In this document: positions 11,260 through 23,529 of the stretch, piece by piece
Numbering within the stretch: position 1 is the first letter of the stretch
Layout of the letters: the number at the start of each line of letters is the position of its first letter
Origin: Toxonevra muliebris
Lineage: Eukaryota; Arthropoda; Insecta; Diptera; Pallopteridae
Assembly: GCA_963691655.1 (NCBI GenBank)
Contig: OY829328.1
Coordinates: forward strand, 27,671,890 to 27,735,889
Direction: 5' to 3'
Length of the DNA: 64,000 bases
The notes under the pieces: model-generated
Told to the model about the DNA's origin: nothing
Database searches by the model: none
The model's input: the letters and a program-made list of their open reading frames with translations, nothing else
Translations under genes and position numbers: made by a program

Positions 11260-11675
11260 TAAGAATGTTGATTATGGAATTTGTTGGCATGGATTGCCCC
11301 AATTACAAACAAAGTTTTAATTTATGTTGGACACCAGCACCAATAGTGTGTGAGGTTGGTGGCAAGTTTGAGGTATTGGGCTAGAAGAAATTTTACTAAT
11401 ATTCGATTTATGAAAAAAGATAAAAACAAGCTAACTTTTTCTATGCACTGGTAAAATCTCGTGAAATTACCCTCCGATAGCAAGTCATTTTCTTAAAATT
11501 CAACTGTAAACTTAATTGAATATCGTAATTGTATTTTAATTGTGTGAATTTCTGTTCTGGCCGAAAAAATAATTTTAGTCCATGCTATTTCACTTTGGAC
11601 TGATTCTAAAATTGACTATTGGCCGAGCAATTGGCTTCCCTGGCTCATAATCTACATTTGGGATTACTCCAAAAC

Positions 11676-12768
11676 CAGAGCTATAAAAGACTGCAATCAA
11701 TTGCGAGTTTAAATCACTGAAGTCACATTCAATGAATAGCAATTTGCGATTGCATTCATTGAATATCATATTTGACTAAAGATTGTAAAATTGAAATCAT
11801 TATTCATTTTGCTGTCATTGACTAATTAATCATGTGTGAATACGCTTTAAATGCAAATCATCTCATTCATTTTATTCATTAATACAAAAATCACTGAATA
11901 CTTCAGACACTTGTTATCAGTGCCTTGTACATTTGTAGAATCATTTGGTATAGACACAAAACTTATAATAATAATAATAAGCAAATCATAATCTGTTAAC
12001 TTTTTTTCCTTGTTAACTATGGTCATCCGCCCAAAGAAAAAAATTAGGGTCTCATTGCATTTAATGGCAGGAAAAGAAAACAACAACTGGTAACATATAT
12101 AAAAAGAAATATACCTAGTTTACCGGGAAGTAATTCAGAGTAGTGCGAGATCTCAAAGTAACAGAAGTACAACGAAAATAAGGGGAGGGACTCCTGTAAT
12201 ACTGAATCTCGTTCGTTAATATAACGAATTAGTGTTTTAATTGATTTTGGTTGTTGCTGGCATATTAGGTGGGCCCATCAGACAATACTATAACTTTGAT
12301 AAGAAACGTCAGATCGACTAACGACAACACGTTTTTGAATCGTTAGTCTTATGAGATTTTTGGTATGGAGAAGTACACACCAATCGAACGCGCTGAAATA
12401 TTCAATTATACATTCAAAATAAATTCTCAATTTTTCTGATTGAGAAGTTATTTTGATGTTTTGATGCTGATTTTTCATGTTTATTCTTTTAAATAAATGG
12501 GTCCACCTAATATGGCTAACCCTCACGCTTAGATCTCGCAGAAATAATTTCGAGTGACTTCAAATGATTTCAAATGAATTCAACTAAATTTAGTTAAAGA
12601 CTGCAGTCAAAAGATTGCATTCAAATGATTTCAAAAATATGATTTAAAAAATGAAAAATTATTCGCTGATAACTATATGATTAAGAATACATTTTTTACA
12701 TTCTTAATCAATGAATACAAAAAATGAATGATTAAAATATCAAATGATTGCATTCTTTGACAGCTCTG
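11676..12768. mobile_element. hAT-like non-autonomous element
   Basis: The left end CAGAGCTATAAAAGACTGCA and the inverted right end CAGAGCTGTCAAAGAATGCA pair over about 23 bp. They are flanked by an 8-bp near-duplicate, TCCAAAAC (11668-11675) and TCTAAAAC (12769-12776), the size made by hAT insertion. Subterminal regions are rich in AATGATT/GCATTC words. No transposase is recognised. A mariner-like MITE (12265-12510) is nested inside and is therefore younger. Confidence 0.75.
12265..12510. mobile_element. Mariner-like MITE nested in the hAT-like element
   Basis: The ends TTAGGTGGGCCCAT and, inverted, TTAGGTGGACCCAT are flanked by TA on both sides (12263-12264, 12511-12512). TTAGGT-initial ends with TA duplication are typical of mariner derivatives. 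The 246-bp interior has an open frame on the minus strand with no recognisable transposase motif. Confidence 0.7.
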
Positions 12769-12776
12769 TCTAAAAC

Positions 12777-15265
12777 TTTCTAATGTGCTATTAGAGTCTT
12801 TGAAAATAATTTTTTTTTCTATTATTTCTTCATTCATGAATTCTAAACTTTAATGACTTTAAACAGTAATAAAATTTTTTAATAAAAAATTTAGTTGCTA
12901 TTAATAACAGCGAAAATAATCCATATACAACATGAATAATGTATCTAGGCGTGTATTATGCAAATTTAACCAATAAAAAAATAATCGCAATTATAATAAC
13001 AAATATTAAATTAAATTGATAATTATTATAATTGGAATTGTTTACATTGAAACAATTTGCAGTTACCGTCACATTTTACTAGTGTAAATATTGCTAAAAT
13101 TGCGTACTTAAAGAGTGTGTTGCCAACTAGATTTGAATTTCATTACTTGTCCAAATGAATGAAGTTTTATGATACATGCAAAAAATTCATATCAAAGTGC
13201 ATTTACTCATACAATAACTAAAATAACACTGTGCAAAAATTTTTGGGTCATGAAATCTAAATGAGAAGCGACCAACACGGTTCGGTATTATTGGTACAGA
13301 GTAACAAAACCCTAAGAAGGTTTTAAAAATTTAACTCGCTTTCAAATGTTATAGCCTTTCAAAGTTGAGTTGAGTTTTAGTGTATTTTTCAATTCTATTT
13401 TCTGTTTGTAATAAAAACAAAAATTTGAAAATCCAAACTTGATTAAATTCTATACATTTTTGGTAATAGTATTGCTTATTTTTTACAAAAGTCATGTATG
13501 GAAAACTAATATAATGTTAAAATTGTTAATTATATTATCGGTTATTTCGCTGAAGAAAGTAGTACAAAGTATCAACTTTGCTATGGAACTTTTCAAATCC
13601 ATTTGGCAAAGATAGTAAAAATATACGAATTTTATTTCAAACTGTCACTTCCGTCATTGTATTCTTGTTGAATTTAAGATTCAACGCCCATCATCTGCTT
13701 CAACAAGCAGAGATTTTATATCAATAGGAATCGATAGATTGATGCAGTAATTGGATACTGCGAAGGCTTGGGCTTTTAAAATTTATTTGCGTTGTTTGTG
13801 CTGCCACCCATAAAAGAAGCATTAATACAATTTCACCTGTACGCATACATTGTACTCACATTCACACACACACACACCCAATGGCATACAAATACACTTA
13901 TTTTTCCATATATCCATACAATACAATGACTGCCACTAAGTGCCAATATCGATTAACATTTTATAAGATTATATGTAATTGAATGACATTCACATCGCTA
14001 CTGTCACTGTAGTTGCTGGTGTTACTAGCTATTGTTATTGCAGTTACCATAGCTGTCAATATATTGTTGTCATTATACAAAAAGTTGTTGTTGATGGCCA
14101 TTTTTATTACACCAACTTACACATTTTCATTATAATTTATCATAAATGCATATACGCATATATGGGTGTATGTATGGAAAGCTTGTGTTACCAACAACGC
14201 TTCTTCAATTGCATTTATGTACATACTTATATTTTTTCACGGCAACAATACAAAAGAAAAAAATGAATAAAAAGAAAAAAGAGGGAAAACTAAGAAAATT
14301 AATGTATAGAAATGGGCGAAAAAAAAACAAAAAAGGAAAATAAACTCAACTCATTGTGCACCTGTCTAGATACTTTACTATTATATTTATTAATACCTAT
14401 CTCTCTTTCTCTTCAATTTTTATAACTCATCTACCTACAATTTACCTCCCTTTTCACACTTGATTCTTTTCGCTCTACTATGTAAGTAAGTAATTTATCA
14501 TGAGGCACTCATACACTTATAAAAAAGCAAGTATTTTTATGTATTTTTATGGCTGTTGCTTTTGTGCTGATGTGATTGAAGCGGAAAAACTTGCTTTAAA
14601 TACATGCATAATGATATAGTAAAATGTGTGTGTAGTATGTGTGTGCATGTGGTAGTAATAATAGTAGTAGTAGAGTAGTGTATCCATTGTTTATGTTATT
14701 GCTACTGTTGCTTTTGTGCCAATAGTTTAAACGCCATCATAAAGACTAATATCAAGCAGGTCATTCACCTTTTTACTACTATTCTTATATGAACATAAAT
14801 AGCTGTATATTAATATGCCATATGTAGGTAGATACGTGCAACAAGGAAATAGCTGCCATCTGCCTCTTAAAAAGAAAATTAAACAGCCACAAAAAGGGTT
14901 AAAATGGCATTATGCTGAAAAAATTATTTTAACGGTAGGGAAAAGTTTGTACCTACAATTTATCATATATAATATTTATATATATTTTCCAGCACCTGTT
15001 TAATTTAAATTATTTCGCAGAGTACCTATTTCTATTTTCAAAAATTTAATTTTTTAACATCTCCATATATATCTTTTATTTTTTTTTTAGTTGATCTACG
15101 AGAAAAGTTTGGCAATATAAAAAATTGCATGCTGTTTTTTTTTTTGTGTTTTAGTAAAAAATTAAAGACTCCACATTACAATTAATCAAAAATTCATCAA
15201 AGGGTTGAAAAATTCAACATATAAATTTTTCCCAATATTGGCTTGTTCGATTTTTTTCAGCAAAA
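12777..15265. other. Gene-free AT-rich stretch with simple repeats
   Basis: No gene is supported. It holds a CA microsatellite near 13862-13878, GTGT tracts near 14625-14650 and an ATAGTAGTAGTAG tract near 14660. Open frames at 13979-14266 and 14146-14343 are low-complexity. Confidence 0.5.
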
Positions 15266-15460
15266 TATATTGATCATTTGCGACTTAACCGTCATAACGC
15301 AAAATTTTTAAATTTTCAAGTTTGTTGCTTTTGTAAATAGATCATAGAAATTTTGTTATACGAAGTAAGACTTCTAAGCGGTTCGTTTTGTATCAATAAC
15401 TCAAAAATTTTAAATTTTGAGTTATGACGGTATAGTTGCAAATCAGCGATATGTTATATG
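15266..15460. repeat. Imperfect inverted repeat around a short loop
   Basis: The left arm (about 15266-15320) contains TGATCATTTGCGACTTAACC then GTCATAACGCAAAATTTTTAA. The right arm (about 15401-15460) is its inverse with mismatches (inverted: GCTGATTTGCAACTATACCG, TCATAACTCAAAATTTAAA). The arms are separated by about 80 bp. It may be the core of a palindromic MITE; no clear termini or duplication are found. Confidence 0.55.
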
Positions 15461-15995
15461 TAATAGAGCAGTATTCGAAAAATAATTTTAAAGAATTTTA
15501 AAGAAAAAAATAAGAACTCGAAAAAGGTTTTGAAATTTTAAAAATTAAGTTTTGATTAAATTAACCCTTTCATGCCCGAATTTTAATGGGGCTTGATAGA
15601 AAACGCTTACACTGAAATTATAGTTACTTAGAACTTCCATAATCATCACAAAAAATCATCCCTCTATATTGATTTGTTTGTTTTTTATTAAACATTAAAA
15701 GAAAACACAGCTATGGAGCTGTAGACAACCACTGTATAACCCTTTTTCTCCAATTTTTTTATTTTCATATTCTCTTGTCTTTTATAAACATATTTCCTAA
15801 AAAAAATGTTGGCTTAGTAATTGTTTAAACCATTTTTTTTAAATTAGTGAAAAAGATTTTACGTAAAGAATACCTAACACAACTGAATGCATATGTTCAT
15901 GATGTCCCGAGTGAAAAAAGAATTGTTTGCAATTGTTTAAACAAATTAAAAAAAAATTGTTTTTTTGCTTTCTATTTTTGACGATGGATAAGTAT
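15461..15995. other. Gene-free stretch
   Basis: AT-rich, no gene. A lone TTAACCCTTTCATGCC at about 15564 resembles a piggyBac-type terminus but no partner end is found nearby. Confidence 0.35.
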
Positions 15996-16860
15996 TACTC
16001 CAGAAAAGCGAACTTAGATTGTCACTTTGAGTGAACACTCATCATTGACTCAAAGAAATATTTCCAAGACATGTGGTGTGAATTTAAGTGCTGTAAACAA
16101 GATTTTGAAGCCAAAAGAAGCAATGGAACGAGAAGGTGACTAGAATGTGAAAGGAAAAGAAAGACAGCAGCAAGGGATGAAGTTTTTTAATAAGGGAAAG
16201 TAAAATAGACCCTAGGAAAACCAGCCAAGAACTTCAGCCAGACTTAGCACAGACCTAGAGTTATTGTTCTTGACTCCACCGTACGAAAACGACATATAGA
16301 AGAGCCATTTTTTGGTACAAAGACAGCGATCTTGTTACGCTAGAAAAAGTGTCAACGAAAAACTTACGACCGTTCATATTGAGCATATTAAGACTCCGTT
16401 GAAAATTTTGTTCTGGGGCTGCTTTTCTTATAACGGTACCGGATTCCTTGTGCCAATTGAAGGCATCATGAACTCGTAAAAATATGGAGACTTGCTAGAA
16501 GAGAGATTGGAAGCTAAACTAAGAAAAGTTGATACCAGTGGTCAAGCAGTTTTTCAAAAAGATTCGTCTTGTTCAAGTTCATGATGAAATATTTCAAGGA
16601 CAAAAAGATATCATGCCTTGAATGGCCAGAAAACTGACCAGATCTTAATCCGATTGAAAATCTGTGGGATATTGTAAAAGGGAGACTTCGTAAAGTAGAT
16701 TGCACAACAAAAACAAAACTGATTGAGGCTGTAATGAAGATATAGTCTAGAGACCAGCAAATATCAGAAAACTGTAAAAAACTTGTTGATTCTTTGGCAT
16801 AGAATGAAGAAATTATTAAAGCCAACAATTTAAATCGTATTATTTTCACTTCTTCCTTCG
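15996..16860 (+). pseudogene. Tc1-like transposase pseudogene
   Basis: Conceptual translation, with several stops and frame changes, gives a Tc1-type N-terminal helix-turn-helix (TQRNISKTCGVNLSAVNKIL near 16053-16120), the central LFWGCFSYNGTG and IEGIMNS segment (near 16395-16480), and the C-terminal LEWPEN-stop-PDLNPIENLWDIV (near 16617-16680), whose Glu in IENLW is the third residue of the DDE triad. It continues to KKLVDSLA and a stop near 16801. The WTDES-type first-Asp motif is not recognisable. Terminal inverted repeats were not identified. It is dead. Confidence 0.75.
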
Positions 16861-16934
16861 CCTATAAATAGTAAATGTTGTTTTATTCAAATTCTATAGA
16901 AGCTTGAACATTTAAAATCGGCGAAATAAATAGG

Positions 16935-17255
16935 TTAGAACCATTTGAAATGTGGATATATCGTAGAATCTTTAAAGTACCGGACAGACTCTTTAATGCT
17001 GTTGTATTGCGAAAAATCAAACGTGATCGGGAGCTATTCGCTACTATTAAGCAAAAGAATATGGCATATTTAGGCTATATCATTAGAAACTCGAAATACC
17101 GTATACTGCAACTCATCCTACAAGGCAAAAAAAAAGAAGGCGTCGAATTGGCAAAAAGCAACTGTCTTGGCTAAGGAATATACGGCACTGGACAGGAATA
17201 AGAGACGTGGGTACTCCACTGGTAGCTGCAAAGGAAAGAGAAGTGTAATCTGAAA
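16935..17255 (+). pseudogene. RTE-like LINE C-terminal remnant
   Basis: It encodes EMWIYRRIFKVPDR, then VVLRKIKRDRELFATIKQ, AYLGYIIRNSKYRILQLI and, after a frameshift within an A-run near 17130, KKQLSWLRNIRHWTGI. This matches the C-terminal domain following the RT of RTE/CR1-type non-LTR retrotransposons (EMWxYRRxLxIxW ... YLGHILR ... LxWLRNIRxW). It lies directly downstream of the Tc1 relic. The remaining element is absent. Confidence 0.65.
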
Positions 17256-19384
17256 TTGTTAGAAACATAAGATGATATATAAATAAAAAATAGGGTTAAT
17301 GTTACAATATGTTAAAATTGTTTGATTACAGACATTCGAAATTGTATGGTTCATCTGTTTCAACATAAATGAAACATTCCCAGATTCTGCAAGCGACTTA
17401 TTAATTTACAACCCTCAGTGTTGTAGCTCATTGGTTGTCTACGATTATTTTTTTTTTTTGCTATGATAACAAGATTAAAAATATCAAGTTACAGTTTTGC
17501 AACTGTTTGAGTAGAGATCGTTGAGATCGTAGAGTAATATCTGAACTGAATATTTTATCTTTTCCTAACACATTTTGGTAATGGTATGATTCCTCATTTA
17601 GAATTAGACATCAATAAATAATATGGCTTAAGTAATTACATTTTAATCAATTTTTTATTTCCTAGAAAATCACTAATAAATTTTTAAGTATATTAACAAT
17701 TAAAATTAAACTAAAAACAGCAAAATGAAAGTCGTCTATACTATTGTATAACCATAAAATAGCATTAAGAAAGAAACCTTAAACCGGCAAGATCGTTTTT
17801 CAGTCACATTTGGATTTAATATTTATTGGTTTTCCTTGATTCTTTGACTGACGCAAAACATTTTTGGAACTTCCCTGACATTCAAACTAATAAATAAACA
17901 CACACAAAAAAAATAGGCAGTATTTAATATACATATGAGTAATTAATTACCTTTTAATTACAACTCTTTAAGCTGTTAATATTCTTTACTGTTGCTATGT
18001 TGATAAATTTTTCTTTATGTAATTTAGTTAAAGTATACACCCGAGCGGATGAGTAACCTTTAATTTTGGATTGGTTTTTTCAGTTTTCTGTTGTCTTTTT
18101 AATTATTTGCTTGTAATAAATGTCGAAAATAAATTAAAAACAAAATAGTTTGATTTTTCAATAAAAAATAGCCACTATTGCATTTATAATAAATAACAAT
18201 TTAGATTTTGTTATTGTTGCTGCTGTCGATTTTGTCATTGTGTGGTTACCAACCAATGTCAATCGACCAACACACACACATTTAGTTTTTGTTGTTGAAG
18301 TTTTTTTTTTTGCAGCTGTCAGTTGTAGCATAAAATATCGTTTATCGTTTATTATCGAGGATTTTTTGGTTTACTTCAAATGTAGTGTTTGGTTTTTTTT
18401 TTTTCTATAGTATAAAAAAAAAATATTGATACTTTTGTAAAAGCAAAATATACCCACAGCACTACATACATATATCAATAAATAAATGTGTGGGCAATAA
18501 GTAAACACTTTGAATGATTACAATAATTTACAAAAAAAAAAAACCTTTTGCTATAAATTTTTAGTATTTTTGTTTTTGAAATACATATACTATAGGTATA
18601 TTGGTTTTTCTTTTAAAGACACATATTGATGCTAAAAAAGGAATGTAATTGCATGAAGAAATTCTTTTAAGAAATGTGTGTGGCTGCATTCAAAAAATAG
18701 TTCAAATAAACAAACAAAAATTATATGAATGTGCTTCAGTTTTACATTTAGATCTGACTAAATATGTGTTTGCATATGTTAAAGAAATGTATTTAAATTT
18801 GCAACCTATTCATATGTTATTTGATTTCTATTCTGCATCATTGATATTAAATAATTTCATGTACCATATGCGAATCAAAGCTTGTAGAAATATATATTTC
18901 ATTTTATTTTATATCTTTTCTCTTTTCATACAAATTTTTCAATATTATTTTGCAATTTTTGAACTATGTAGCTATGAACTTTGTGCAAGTTATTCACATA
19001 TGTAAGTAAAAATTTGTTTTAATATTTTAAATTAATATTGCACTGGATGCTTGCATACGTACAAATTTATGTATATAGAATAACTTTGAATGAAATGAAT
19101 GAATTTTAATAATATCAGAAAATATTTATTCTATAAATATTTCATTTAACAAACAGCCTTATACATATGTACAGTAAAAGGACTTATTTATAAATATATA
19201 TATGATTCTATTTTCCCTATAACTTCAGTAGTGTTCGTTCAGTTTTAAATTTGAAATGAAAAAGAGCTAAGACTAAAAGCTCAATACTACAGCTAAATTT
19301 AAACGAATTTATTTTAACATTTTCAAATTTGGTCTAATATTGAACAACTCTAATGAAAGTTCCAAATTTTTTAGATTTATCTAT
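17256..19384. other. Gene-free AT-rich stretch
   Basis: No gene or paired repeat ends are seen. A 118-codon open frame at 18649-19005 is AT-driven, lacks any domain and is not considered a gene. Confidence 0.45.
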
Positions 19385-19475
19385 ATGTGTAGGGGTCTTG
19401 TGGAAGTTGCAAATTTTTACATATTTTTGGATTTGAGATAACTATAGCGCACTCTACTAGATGTACTCAGTATTT
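19385..19475 (+). repeat. Dispersed repeat pair, copy 1
   Basis: TGTAGGGGTCTTGTGGAAGTT and the following GATTT...AACTATAGCGCACTC resemble 21531-21615 (TGTAGGGCTCTTGTGGTAGTT...GAACACTCCGCC) in the same orientation. The pair brackets the Tc1-like element at 19493-20869 but also 650 bp of other sequence, so it is not a target duplication. Confidence 0.5.
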
Positions 19476-19492
19476 CTGTAAAATTACACATA

Positions 19493-20869
19493 CAGTAGTT
19501 GGAAAAAATAAGTTGTCACAATGAAAGCAAAAATTTAGCACTGAATTGTTCTTCTATATTAAAAACAAGATTTTTACATCGTTCTAGAGTATTTTTCTTT
19601 CAACAATCATTCACCGATTTCCTTCATTCCTCGTTAGTTTAGGGAGCGTGCTTTGTTTGAAACATACATTTTCAATATATCCTTACATTACCATTTGATG
19701 ACGAGTCAGGGTTATGTGATGATCATTACAAAATGTCTCCTTTATCATTGTGAATAAATTGCAGTACTTTTTTAAGAATTTTGATTAGAGTTTTGTTATC
19801 TGAAATGATGAAAACGTTAACATCTAAGATACTCCCTTTAAGAACTATTACATTTTTTCTGGGTTTTTATAGTTTATAAGCATTCAACTTGGTTTCCAAT
19901 GACTCAAATTTTATAAAAGCATTCGTGCACAAATATTTTGGAACATTTTTTCTTTCAGATGCTTCAAAAAGCCAGAAAAAAGTCCACAGTAAAAAGATAA
20001 GTCTTCCAAAATCATGCACTCTTTGAGCTTTTCTAATTCTTATCATGGATTTATCCACCCACATTAATATTTCGAAACAAACCTTTAATGGTTTTAATTC
20101 TATAGAGATAACGAATTAAAACTGTAAAGATTTTATGACAAAGCCATCTTGTAGAAAGTCAAGGCCATAGAAAATGCTCTTAGGGGTAACGATTTTTGCA
20201 GAGTTTCCCTTTACTATGGACTCATTACTGACCTCTAAGGCATCATAAAGAGGAAAATGGTTTCAGAATGTTTGTGCATGGGTAGTATAATTGTATCACT
20301 GAAAACCAAGATGGATGCTGATATAGTCTCTAATACTTCAAAGGACGTACCAATAACTGAAGAGAAAGTCGGAATAAGTAAAGTTTGCTTTAACTCAGAT
20401 CACAATGTCCCATCAAAACTTTTAAAATGATGTTGAAATATGTTCATAATGATGAAAGAAGCATTTTCTAATGATCACTACTAAGCTTTGACTCGTCATT
20501 AAGCTTTGACAGTATTTTGGAATAAAGGAAAATGGTGAATAATATTGTAGTTTGGGGTAAAATACTCCAGAACGATGTAAAAATTTTGTTTTCATTGTAG
20601 AATACCAATTCACTAAAACTGTTAGCCATTTTATATGTTGAAGCTTTTGACAACTTATTTTTGCACCATCGCTCTGTCACTTAGTACTATTAAACTTTTA
20701 AAGAAATTCAAAACTAAATTTCTTTCTTCATAATATTATTGCTATTTCAATCACATTTTATGTAGTTTCAAAATGATGTAAAAATAAATTTAAAGCTATC
20801 TATTAATGCGAAGATATTTGGTGCTAAAATTTTTCTTTCATTTTGACAACTTATTTTTTCCACCCACTG
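19493..20869 (+). mobile_element. Degenerate Tc1-like element with intact terminal repeats
   Basis: The ends CAGTAGTTGGAAAAAATAAG and, inverted, CAGTGGGTGGAAAAAATAAG continue as similar sequence for about 45 bp and are flanked by TA (19491-19492, 20870-20871). The plus strand retains fragments of a Tc1-type transposase, for example KMDADIVSNTSKDVP and EEKVGISKVCFNSDHNVPSK near 20310-20420, corresponding to the conserved EGxMNA ... FQQDNDPKHTSK second-Asp region. Coding sequence is otherwise destroyed. Length is 1377 bp, close to a full element. Confidence 0.75.
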
Positions 20870-20871
20870 TA

Positions 20872-21946
20872 GTAGTTTTTATGTTCATAAAATAAATGTT
20901 CAATATAAATTCATAATTCATCTTTATTTTTAAAGACTAAAATCCAATCATGGCTTACGTCGTCCATCAGGGGTTTTTTTCTTCATATTGCGATTAAAAA
21001 TAAGATTAAAATTACAAGAAAATATCCTAAAAATAAAATTCTGCTATTATCTCATTTCTATAATACATTTTATTACACTGTATTAATTATCTTCTACTGC
21101 ATTCAGGTGATTTATTACTTGCGGTTTTAAAAGGGAAATTACTAAAAATTCTTTATTCTGATTTCTTTCAAGATAGGGAAGCGGCCAATAAAGTGAGCCA
21201 GATATAATATCTTTTGGATAGAGTCACATCTATTCGCATTCAAATATAGTGCTTTGTTTCTCGTTTTAAAAAATGAACTACTTCTTCACTGATGAAGAGA
21301 TTCTAATTATCCAGTCCGTGTTCATTTCAATTTATTGTCGAACTCCACTCTAGGTATGTTGACGTTTATAGATTTAACCCAGAAAACACCCTTTGCCAGT
21401 ATCATTTTCGAAAGTTTGAGGGAACTCTATTTTCTTTACACTCAATCATAAGTTGTCAATATTACACACATATATAACCCACACAATATAATTAGATGCG
21501 AAAAGCTTAATGTGCTAGTAGTAGCTTTGTAGGGCTCTTGTGGTAGTTGGAATTTTTTCCAAGTTTTTAGATTTTATCTAATGGAACACTCCGCCGGAAG
21601 TTCTCATGATTTTTTTTTTCCAAAACATGACTTATATAATCCTTTCTCACAGTTTTTCATGAAGTCTTATTTTTCATTATGGCTAAAATCCCTCCATTCC
21701 TACTTTTTGTCAACATAATTTAAGTCAATACCAACGAAATTCTTGGGGTTGACTTAAATTTTGAGAGTTTTAAACTTATTCTCATCTCTCTTATTATCAC
21801 CAGTTATTTATGCAAAAAAAAAAAAAAACGGAACTGCTAAATTATTATAGAAACTTTGCAGTTTGTATATGTATGTAATATCAATTCATGTTGTACTAGT
21901 TTTCATGCATATATAAGTACGTATGTATGTATATCTTATACATACA
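20872..21946. other. Gene-free stretch
   Basis: No gene. Positions about 21531-21615 are the second copy of the dispersed repeat at 19385. ATGTATGT microsatellite tracts lie at 21915-21948, just left of the next Tc1 element. Confidence 0.45.
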
Positions 21947-21948
21947 TA

Positions 21949-23527
21949 CAGTGTCGGACAAAACTAAAGTCCGCATTCTTCCTTGTTTGCCTTTTGTTCA
22001 GTAAAATTGTAAAACATGCTTGGACTGAAATTTTTTGTATAAATGTATTAAGAATATACACTCGTTATAATAAAATATATGAAATATTATATTATTTATC
22101 ACATAAAATAATAATATTAACTCAAAAGTAACAAAATGAATAAAACTAAAGCACATATGGAATATATTAATATAAAAGTTCGATTTCTCCACTATTTTGT
22201 AGCGTATCCATTATTTTTCAGAGCTGTTGCACATTTACGTGGCATGGACTCAATAAAATTCCTCAAAACCTCCACAGAAATGTTATTCCATGCAATATCT
22301 CCGATTAATAGAAAATGGAATCCTTGTTTTTATCCTTTATGCGCTGAATTTTACGATCTATAATTTCCTATACATTTTTTGGGAATGAGATTGAGTGAAT
22401 GGGTGGGCCACTATAAAATACTGATCTTATTGACAACAGATCACTGTTTTGCTGGGATTGTCATTGTACTGGTAGACTTGCATTAACAGCAGATCTTCCG
22501 CAGTATAAGGTAACATCACATTCTGGGGAATATCTTTGTACATCAGACGGTTCATTATACCTCCTATTTTATGAATTGAACCGATTCCATGGCTGAAAAA
22601 AATCACCAGAGCACTACATTGCCTCCTCCGTATTATACGGTGCATTTCAAATAACGCGGAATTCATCATTGCCCTTTTGGTCTGCACACTAGCTTTAATC
22701 CTTCGCAACCTTTCGTGTTAAATATAGATTCATCTGTAAGAAGCACGGTCTTTAATTTGGCAGTAGCCCAGCTAAAGTGCGCGGCTACAAATTCGAGCCT
22801 TGCCTGTCGATTTTTTCGATAAATAAATGGCTTTTTTACGCTTTAGTAAGTTCCTAAGCCACCCTCCACAGCTCGTCGTTGGATAAACCTGTGTGAAATG
22901 TTTAAACGCAATTTATTTCCAAGATATAAAAGGATCTTTTTTTATAAACCGAATGATGGCCTGATCCTCACGTTTGGTTGTGCCCCGCGGTCTGTCACCT
23001 CCATATTTAGTATTTAAAAAATGGGAAGCGCGAAAATGGCTTATAGCTCGGGAATTAACGTAATGGCGAATACAAAATTTTTTTACAATGCATGTCACTG
23101 ATTTAGCTTTATTAAATATTTTCTCTAAATATTAGAGAATACTTATTTCGAGCAAATTTGGGAAGCGAATTTTGAAACAATTTATATATGCTTGCAATTT
23201 TTTTTAAAACCTGCTTTTTGTTTTCCAAAATAACTGGTTTCTAGTTTAAAGATAGTTGTTGTTGTTTTTAACAATTGATTGTAATTGAAAGCGAAAAAGA
23301 GTATGTGCTTTAGTTTTGTTGCGGCAGGTTTAGGCATATTGCGCAATGTTAGTAAAAAAAATGAAAGGCGTTACCCAGTTTTGAATGTAATTTCGTTTCA
23401 ACAAGTGCATAAATATACTAAATTTATAAAACAAACAAAAAAATATGTGCATACTTGCATATTTTTAAATTTTATTGAACTAAATGTTGACAAGGAAGAG
23501 TTCGTGCTTTAGTGTTGTCCGACACTG
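21949..23527 (-). mobile_element. Full-length but degenerate Tc1-like element
   Basis: Terminal inverted repeats begin CAGTGTCGGACAA on both ends, stay alignable for about 65 bp (shared CTAAAG, TCTTCCTTGT, GTTCA, TAAAATT) and are flanked by TA (21947-21948, 23528-23529). The 1579-bp interior carries a broken minus-strand transposase. Confidence 0.85.
22140..23098 (-). pseudogene. Tc1-like transposase pseudogene
   Basis: In minus-strand order: a start near 23098 and an HTH-region segment NTKYGGDRPRGTTKREDQAI then FIKKDPFISWK; LLTDESIFN near 22750 with the first Asp; FFSHGIGSIHKIGGIMNRLM near 22600-22540, matching the Tc1 GCFSxxGxGxLxxIxGxMN block; QYNDNPSKT near 22450, a degraded QQDNxPKHT second-Asp motif; WPTHSLNLIP near 22410, a degraded WPxxSPDLNPIE; and VLRNFIESMPRKCATAL near 22270. 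Several stops and frameshifts separate the blocks. The terminal repeats at 21949 and 23527 bracket it. Confidence 0.8.
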
Positions 23528-23529
23528 TA

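Noticed and set aside
15564..15590. piggyBac-type terminus TTAACCCTTTCATGCC
   Set aside because: No matching inverted end next to another TTAA was found nearby, so an element cannot be defined.
18649..19005. 118-codon frame in an AT-rich stretch
   Set aside because: Composition follows AT bias, no domain and no gene context.
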